Assembly: GCF_949287625.1 (NCBI RefSeq)
Contig: NZ_CASEGO010000020.1
Location: forward strand, 1-29,630
From: an uncultured Brachyspira sp.
GTDB taxonomy: Bacteria > Spirochaetota > Brachyspiria > Brachyspirales > Brachyspiraceae
Length of the DNA stretch: 29,630 bases
Direction of reading: 5' to 3'
Under the pieces are notes generated by a model. It saw only the letters and a list, made by a program, of their open reading frames with translations, had not been told where the DNA came from and searched no databases. The translations under genes were made by a program, and so were the position numbers. Each line of letters starts with the position of its first letter. Position 1 is the first letter of the stretch. Positions 25,101 to 29,630 of the stretch are shown here, one piece after another.

Positions 25101-26096
25101 TTATTTAAAAATTATTTCATTTTGACAACTGTCTGTTTTTAAAAATTCTAAAACATTATTTAATGAAGTTTCTATTTGATTTCTTACCGCCTCATCTGTG
25201 AAAAATCCTATATGAGGTGTTACAATAATATTAGGATGTCTTAAAAGAGCAGCAAAGCATTCATCTTCTATGTACTTTTCTCTATAATCAAATCTGAAAT
25301 ATTTATTTTCATTCTCATAAACATCTAATGCCATTGCTGATATTTTGCCAGATTTAACAGCTTCAAAAGCATCTTTAGTATTTAGTATTTCCCCTCTTGA
25401 AAGATTTACTATAAATACTCCGTCTTTCATTTTTGATATAGAATCAGAATTAATTAAATATTTAGTCTCTTTTAATAATGGAACATGATAAATTATTACA
25501 TCGCTATTATTATATAATTCATCTAATGATACATATTGAGCTATCGATTTTAATTCATCTTTTTCAAATGCATCGTTTATAAGTATTTTTTTTGGAGAAA
25601 ATCCGAATAAAGTTTTTACAGTAAGTGATCCTATCTTTCCAGCACCTACAACACCTATAACCTGATTTCGTATCTCTTTAGCCAGCAAATTTTTTATTGT
25701 AAAATCCTGATTTTGAATTCTTAATATATATTTGTTATAATTTCTAAGCAGAGAAAGAACGCATAAAACAGCATACTCACTTACAGAATTAGGAGAATAG
25801 CTTGGAACATTAGCAAATCTTATCCCTAATTCTTTAGCCGATTTTAAATCTATATTGTCAGTGCCAGCCGATTTTGTAGCAGCAAATTTGATATTAAATC
25901 TTTTCATATCCTCTAATACTTTTCTATTTACAGTTCCAGATCCAGTAAATATTACAGCATCAAAACCTTCAGCCTGTTTTATATTATCTTCTTTCAAATG
26001 TTCTGATATCAATTTTATTTCAAAGTTTAGTTTGGAAGAAAATGAATTGAATATTTCTATTTCTTCATCTCTAACAGAATAAGCTATTATTTTCAT
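25101..26096 (-). CDS. D-2-hydroxyacid dehydrogenase (D-lactate dehydrogenase-like)
   Basis: NAD-dependent dehydrogenase, 331 aa from the preferred ATG at 26096. A GGA about 7 nt before it serves as ribosome-binding site, and the protein then begins MKIIAYSVRDEE as D-lactate dehydrogenases do. The alternative ATG at 26108 adds four residues and lacks such a site. NAD fold: GVVGAGKIG (about 148-156). Catalytic residues Arg234 (LSRGE), Glu261 (VYENE) and His295 (TPHIGF) match LdhA positions closely. It is the first gene of the sugar-diacid cluster, 23 bp before garR. It could ferment pyruvate to D-lactate, or reduce a pathway intermediate such as tartronate semialdehyde or hydroxypyruvate. The sequence alone does not decide. 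Confidence 0.85.
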   Translation of the reverse strand: MKIIAYSVRDEEIEIFNSFSSKLNFEIKLISEHLKEDNIKQAEGFDAVIFTGSGTVNRKVLEDMKRFNIKFAATKSAGTDNIDLKSAKELGIRFANVPSYSPNSVSEYAVLCVLSLLRNYNKYILRIQNQDFTIKNLLAKEIRNQVIGVVGAGKIGSLTVKTLFGFSPKKILINDAFEKDELKSIAQYVSLDELYNNSDVIIYHVPLLKETKYLINSDSISKMKDGVFIVNLSRGEILNTKDAFEAVKSGKISAMALDVYENENKYFRFDYREKYIEDECFAALLRHPNIIVTPHIGFFTDEAVRNQIETSLNNVLEFLKTDSCQNEIIFK

Positions 26097-26158
26097 TTGA
26101 ACATCCATTATAAGTGATATTTATAATTAGATTATATTCAAATTTCTTATATTATCTT

Positions 26159-26298
26159 TATACAAAAAGTATAATAATCAAATATGTTTTTGTATAATGT
26201 ATACAAAAAATATTATAATTTCATAATAATGGTCTATATTTTGGTTTTTTCTTATAATATTTGACTGTATTTTATACGAAAAATCTATATATACAAAA
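26159..26298. promoter_or_regulatory. Repeated TATACAAAA motifs, candidate CdaR operators
   Basis: The gap between the divergent dehydrogenase and cdaR genes holds TATACAAAAA at 26159-26168, the same 10 bases at 26200-26209, their exact inverse TTTTTGTATA at 26187-26196, and TATACAAAAC at 26290-26299. A near copy (TATACGAAAAA) begins at 26273. The pair 26187-26196 and 26200-26209 forms a perfect 20-base palindrome with a 3-nt centre. Such clustering in a regulator-operon divergent region suggests binding sites, most simply for CdaR itself. Confidence 0.6.
26261..26291 (+). promoter_or_regulatory. Candidate cdaR promoter
   Basis: TTGACT at 26261-26266 and TATATA at 26286-26291 with a 19-nt spacer. 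The spacing is longer than ideal. Transcription would start about 20 nt before the ATG, next to the AAGGA ribosome-binding site near 26303. One TATACAAAA motif overlaps the -10, so a regulator bound there could repress cdaR. Confidence 0.45.
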
Positions 26299-26317
26299 CA
26301 ATAAGGAACAAATTACT

Positions 26318-27463
26318 ATGCCTATTGACGAAAAAATAGCACAAAGATTATTAAAAAAGATAATGGATAATATTAATTATGAGGTAAATATTAATATTAT
26401 GAATGAATATGGGGAAATTATAGCAAGCGGAGATGAAAAAAGAATAGGAAAAATACATTTAGGAGCATTAGATGTTATAAAAAATGCTAAAAGTATGGAA
26501 TATTTTGATTATATAGATAATGATACAGAAAGCAGCAAGCCTGGTGTCAATATACCATTATATATAAATAAAGAAATTATAGGAGTTGTAGGAGTTACTG
26601 GAAATCCTAAAGAAATCAAACTAATAGCAAATATGGTAAAAATGATTACTGAAATATTAATTGAAAGAGAAATAGATATAGACAAACAAATCTTAAAACA
26701 AACAACATTAAATAATTATATATATAAAATTATCTCTAAAGAATCTTATAATTATATATCATCTATTAATATTTGGGCAGAAAATAATAACTATTCTTTT
26801 AATATAGATAGAAATGTATGCCTAATAAAAATTGAAAATAATGATAAATATGATATGTATAAAATATCTGAATATATTATAAATAAACTGCAGAAAATTA
26901 AATATTTCTATAAACAAGATATTATAACATATATTGGAAATAAACAATTTATAATAATAAAAAGTTTTGACAGTAAAGAAAAAATACAGGACAAAAAGAA
27001 AATAATAAAACTCTTTTTTAAATGCCTTAGAGAAGAAATAAAAATAGATATAAAATTTTCTGCTATGTGCGGAGGAATAGTTAATACTCTGCAAGATATA
27101 CATAATAGCTTTGATCAGGCTAATTTTTTATTTAATTATATAACACATACAAATAACAATATATATTTTATAGAAGATTATATTTTAGAGTATATCATTT
27201 TAAATGAAGGATTCGAAAGCTCATCTATGATACTAAAAAATGCATTAAATATAATAAATAAGAATACAGCATTTAAAGAAACAATAATTACTATGAGCAA
27301 ATGTGATATGAATATAAATAAAACCTGCGAAAAACTCTCTATGCATAGAAATACTATTTTATATAGAATGAAAAAAATTAAAGAAATACTAGGTTTAGAT
27401 CCAATAAATAGTCATATCGATAGAATAAAGTTTTATATAATAGCAGCAATATTAAAAAAGTAG
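26318..27463 (+). CDS. cdaR: Sugar-diacid-responsive transcriptional regulator
   Basis: CdaR-type activator of glucarate/galactarate genes. The ATG at 26318 is preferred because AAGGA lies 10 nt upstream and the protein then starts MPIDEKIAQRLLKKIMDNI, a normal start for the sugar-diacid recognition domain. A longer frame from a TTG at 26261 lacks such support. The product is 381 aa against 385 for E. coli CdaR. Domains: diacid recognition (about 3-135, with INIMNEYGEIIASGDEKRIGKIHLGA and the PLYINKEIIGVVGVTG strand), a middle region (about 140-300), and a C-terminal PucR-type helix-turn-helix (about 320-378, NINKTCEKLSMHRNTILYRMKKI). It is divergent from the catabolic cluster and ends 9 bp from the convergent TPR gene. 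Confidence 0.93.
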   Translation: MPIDEKIAQRLLKKIMDNINYEVNINIMNEYGEIIASGDEKRIGKIHLGALDVIKNAKSMEYFDYIDNDTESSKPGVNIPLYINKEIIGVVGVTGNPKEIKLIANMVKMITEILIEREIDIDKQILKQTTLNNYIYKIISKESYNYISSINIWAENNNYSFNIDRNVCLIKIENNDKYDMYKISEYIINKLQKIKYFYKQDIITYIGNKQFIIIKSFDSKEKIQDKKKIIKLFFKCLREEIKIDIKFSAMCGGIVNTLQDIHNSFDQANFLFNYITHTNNNIYFIEDYILEYIILNEGFESSSMILKNALNIINKNTAFKETIITMSKCDMNINKTCEKLSMHRNTILYRMKKIKEILGLDPINSHIDRIKFYIIAAILKK

Positions 27464-27472
27464 TAAAACAAT

Positions 27473-29287
27473 TTATAAATATTTTAATATTAGATTCATA
27501 AGTATAAAGTAAAGCTCTACATCATATTTTTGATGATAATATCCCATAAACTGAAGTATAGAAAGAGATGTATAATTAAATAGCCTCTCTATATTATCTA
27601 TAGCCATCGCAATAGTATCAATGTCATTATTATCAATTATCTTTAAATACTGTATTTCTTTATGTTTATTAAAATCAATTCTAACTGCCTTTTTTACTAT
27701 GTCCTTATAGTATAGAAAATTATCTATATTAAAATTATCAAAATCTACATAATGCCTTTTTTCTGTACTTGATGAATATAAATGATATAGATCTGATTTT
27801 TCTATATTTTCAAATAAATATGTAAGAAAATTATTAATATCAGTTTTCACTGTATTACAATAATTATCATAAAATGTTATATCTTCATCATTCTGAACTG
27901 CTTTCATTTCAGCAGTATTATTAAATATTTTTTGTTTTAATGCAATATCATTAGTACGGCTCTTTGATGAATAATAAAAAGATTTAAAATAATTATTATA
28001 ATCTTCCTGCATCTTTTTTAATTGCTCATTATTTTTTTTATTATTTTGATGTTTTTCTTTTCTTGATAGTATTTTATACTGAGTGATATATTCGTTATAT
28101 TTATCTTTATCTCCAAGTTCAAGATATGTTTTTGCCATTAATTTATATGTTTCTATTTCATCTTCTTTAAGGTTTAAAGATTTCTGCAAATTAACTAATG
28201 CCTTCTTATAATTACTAAGTCTAAAATAAGAATCACCCAGCCAAAATAAAATCAAATAATCCTCTTCATCACTGTTAAGTTTAATAGATTTTTCTAAATA
28301 TTTAACTGCTTCTTCATACTCACTGTCTATATAATTAATATATCCTATCCAATAATATGCTAAATAATTATTTTCACTGCTGTATTTTTCATTTATTTCT
28401 ATAGATTCTAATAAATAATGAACAGCATTTTTATAGCTTTCAAGTTTAGCATAACAAATACCAAGATAAAGATAGTTTAAATATTCATTCTCCTCAGCCT
28501 CTGAAAGTTTGATAAAGCAGTCAAGCTGATAATCTATATTATCACTATAATTCAAAGCTATATTTCTAGCCTTCTCCAAACATTCCTCTGATAAAGACTC
28601 CTCATCTATTATCTTATAAAGAATCCCTATAGAAAGCCAGCTGTTAAACTCATCATCTTTTAATTTTAAAGATTCGCTTAGATGTTCAAGTGCCTTATCA
28701 TATATCTGAACAGAAAAATAAGTATATCCTAAATAATATCTTGCAAGATAATCATCTTTTTTCAAAAGTATAGATTTTTCTAAAAACTCTATAGCCTTAG
28801 AATAGCTCTTTAACTGCATATGACAATATCCTGCATATTTGTATAATAAATTATCCTCTATACCAAAAGCCTTATATAAATAAAGCAAAGCCAAATTATA
28901 ATTATAATCATTAGCCCCTATTTTAGCATATGTAATACCTAACCATAAAGCATAGTAATGATTTGATTTATCTAATTTATATGCACTCTTAAAACATTCT
29001 AAAGAATCTTCTAATGAATTAAATATATCATAGCATCTTCCCATATAGTACTTATACATAGCCTTATTAATATTGGACTTATCTAATGATAATGCTTTTA
29101 AAAAATTAATCATCGCTATATCATATCTCTCTAATTTATATGCACAATATCCTGCTTTAAATATGGCTTCTGTATTATTAATATCAATATTATCTAAAAT
29201 ATTATTGCATAAAGAAAATGCATCTTCATAATTACTGCTCTGTATATAATTGTCTATATCTTGGAGGTATTTATCTATATTTTTCAT
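27473..29287 (-). CDS. TPR-repeat protein with unidentified C-terminal domain
   Basis: A 604-aa cytoplasmic protein without a signal peptide. Residues about 5-410 consist of roughly ten to eleven tetratricopeptide repeats, with the usual pattern of small residues and aromatic pairs. Clear repeats include YAGYCHMQLKSYSKAIEFL, ARYYLGYTYFSVQIYDKAL and LGDSYFRLSNYKKALVNL. A Lys/Asn/Gln-rich linker (about 410-440) leads to a helical C-terminal segment of about 165 residues that I cannot assign. TPR arrays mediate protein-protein contacts, and the partner is unknown. The ATG follows a GGA ribosome-binding site. Its 3' end almost touches cdaR, so the two convergent transcripts probably overlap. Confidence 0.85.
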   Translation of the reverse strand: MKNIDKYLQDIDNYIQSSNYEDAFSLCNNILDNIDINNTEAIFKAGYCAYKLERYDIAMINFLKALSLDKSNINKAMYKYYMGRCYDIFNSLEDSLECFKSAYKLDKSNHYYALWLGITYAKIGANDYNYNLALLYLYKAFGIEDNLLYKYAGYCHMQLKSYSKAIEFLEKSILLKKDDYLARYYLGYTYFSVQIYDKALEHLSESLKLKDDEFNSWLSIGILYKIIDEESLSEECLEKARNIALNYSDNIDYQLDCFIKLSEAEENEYLNYLYLGICYAKLESYKNAVHYLLESIEINEKYSSENNYLAYYWIGYINYIDSEYEEAVKYLEKSIKLNSDEEDYLILFWLGDSYFRLSNYKKALVNLQKSLNLKEDEIETYKLMAKTYLELGDKDKYNEYITQYKILSRKEKHQNNKKNNEQLKKMQEDYNNYFKSFYYSSKSRTNDIALKQKIFNNTAEMKAVQNDEDITFYDNYCNTVKTDINNFLTYLFENIEKSDLYHLYSSSTEKRHYVDFDNFNIDNFLYYKDIVKKAVRIDFNKHKEIQYLKIIDNNDIDTIAMAIDNIERLFNYTSLSILQFMGYYHQKYDVELYFILMNLILKYL

Positions 29288-29461
29288 ATTCCAACTTTTT
29301 ATAATATTAATATTATATTATAAATGATTATTTAGAAATTTAAACCTATTAATTTTTACAATTACAAAAAAATAACGGTTTTAGGCATTCTGTATGTATA
29401 ATTATACAGTTAGTTAAAAAATAATTTATTTTTTATAAAACACATACTTAATAATAAAAAA

Positions 29462-29630
29462 CTTTGACAAAAACTATATTTTTAGTATATACTGGAACGA
29501 TTTCATTTTGTCAACTGATGTACATTATATTGAATTATCAACTTTTTTGCCGCACAAAAAAGTTGCAAAAAATGCAATTACTAGAACTTTATATTTTAAA
29601 GATATGTATTAAATGTATTATAATACCTGA
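29462..29630. repeat. Second copy of the dispersed repeat, cut by the window end
   Basis: Positions 29485-29630 align with 15809-15953 with about a dozen differences. They include the same perfect hairpin, CAACTTTTTTG (29539-29549) and CAAAAAAGTTG (29555-29565). The preceding bases from 29462 resemble a decayed version of the direct repeat that bounds the first copy. The GC-rich core would lie beyond the window. The interval 29288-29461 shows no gene and no clear hairpin. Confidence 0.85.

Noticed and set aside
26261..26317. cdaR start at the TTG at 26261
   Set aside because: The TTG is part of a promoter-like TTGACT and has no ribosome-binding site, while the ATG at 26318 has AAGGA and gives the normal family N-terminus.

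Overview
The window is AT-rich DNA whose genes use ordinary bacterial signals. I place it in a spirochaete of the genus Brachyspira from its overall character: very low GC, A/T-biased codon use, Asn/Lys/Ile-rich proteins, a large TPR protein, and families of short intergenic repeats. The genus call is inference from these traits, without a search. No rRNA, CRISPR array, insertion sequence with a transposase, or replication origin was seen. One tRNA gene is present.

Layout, left to right. (1) Positions 1-4558: an AbgT-type transporter and an M24 (Xaa-Pro type) peptidase. Both sides of this pair carry GC-richer, roughly 350-bp structured repeats, with two copies on each side. (2) 4559-8492: a small DUF6506-like gene, a small membrane protein, tRNA-Leu(UAA), then yajC-secD-secF, the accessory part of the Sec translocase. 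(3) 8581-12086: an accessory-looking cassette of an OLD/AAA_15-type ATPase, a Toprim/DUF3226-type partner, and a protein with two SWIM zinc fingers. This is the best candidate for an undescribed (possibly anti-phage) system. (4) 12079-13691: an amino-acid-type solute-binding lipoprotein and a broken paralogue of it. (5) 13899-17368: lepA, a dispersed repeat, a solitary hisB and a small unknown gene that share an overlapping divergent promoter region. (6) 17378-27463: a sugar-diacid (D-glucarate/D-galactarate) catabolic cluster. The minus strand carries, in transcription order, a D-2-hydroxyacid dehydrogenase, garR (interrupted by an in-frame amber codon), gudD, a GntP-family permease, a DapA-family lyase, garD and garK. 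A divergent cdaR regulator completes it. (7) 27473-29630: a long TPR protein, then a second copy of the dispersed repeat running off the end.

How the genes fit together: the permease would import the diacid, and GudD or GarD would dehydrate it to 5-keto-4-deoxyglucarate. The DapA-like protein probably replaces the GarL aldolase, giving pyruvate and tartronate semialdehyde. GarR would reduce the semialdehyde to glycerate, and GarK would phosphorylate that for glycolysis. CdaR would sense the diacid. The repeated TATACAAAA motifs between cdaR and the operon are candidate operators.

Three genes appear damaged: the 5' end of the M24 peptidase (A7 tract), the second solute-binding lipoprotein (about 40-nt deletion), and garR (CAG to TAG type nonsense). 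Each may be real decay, a strain polymorphism or a sequence error. The window alone cannot separate these.
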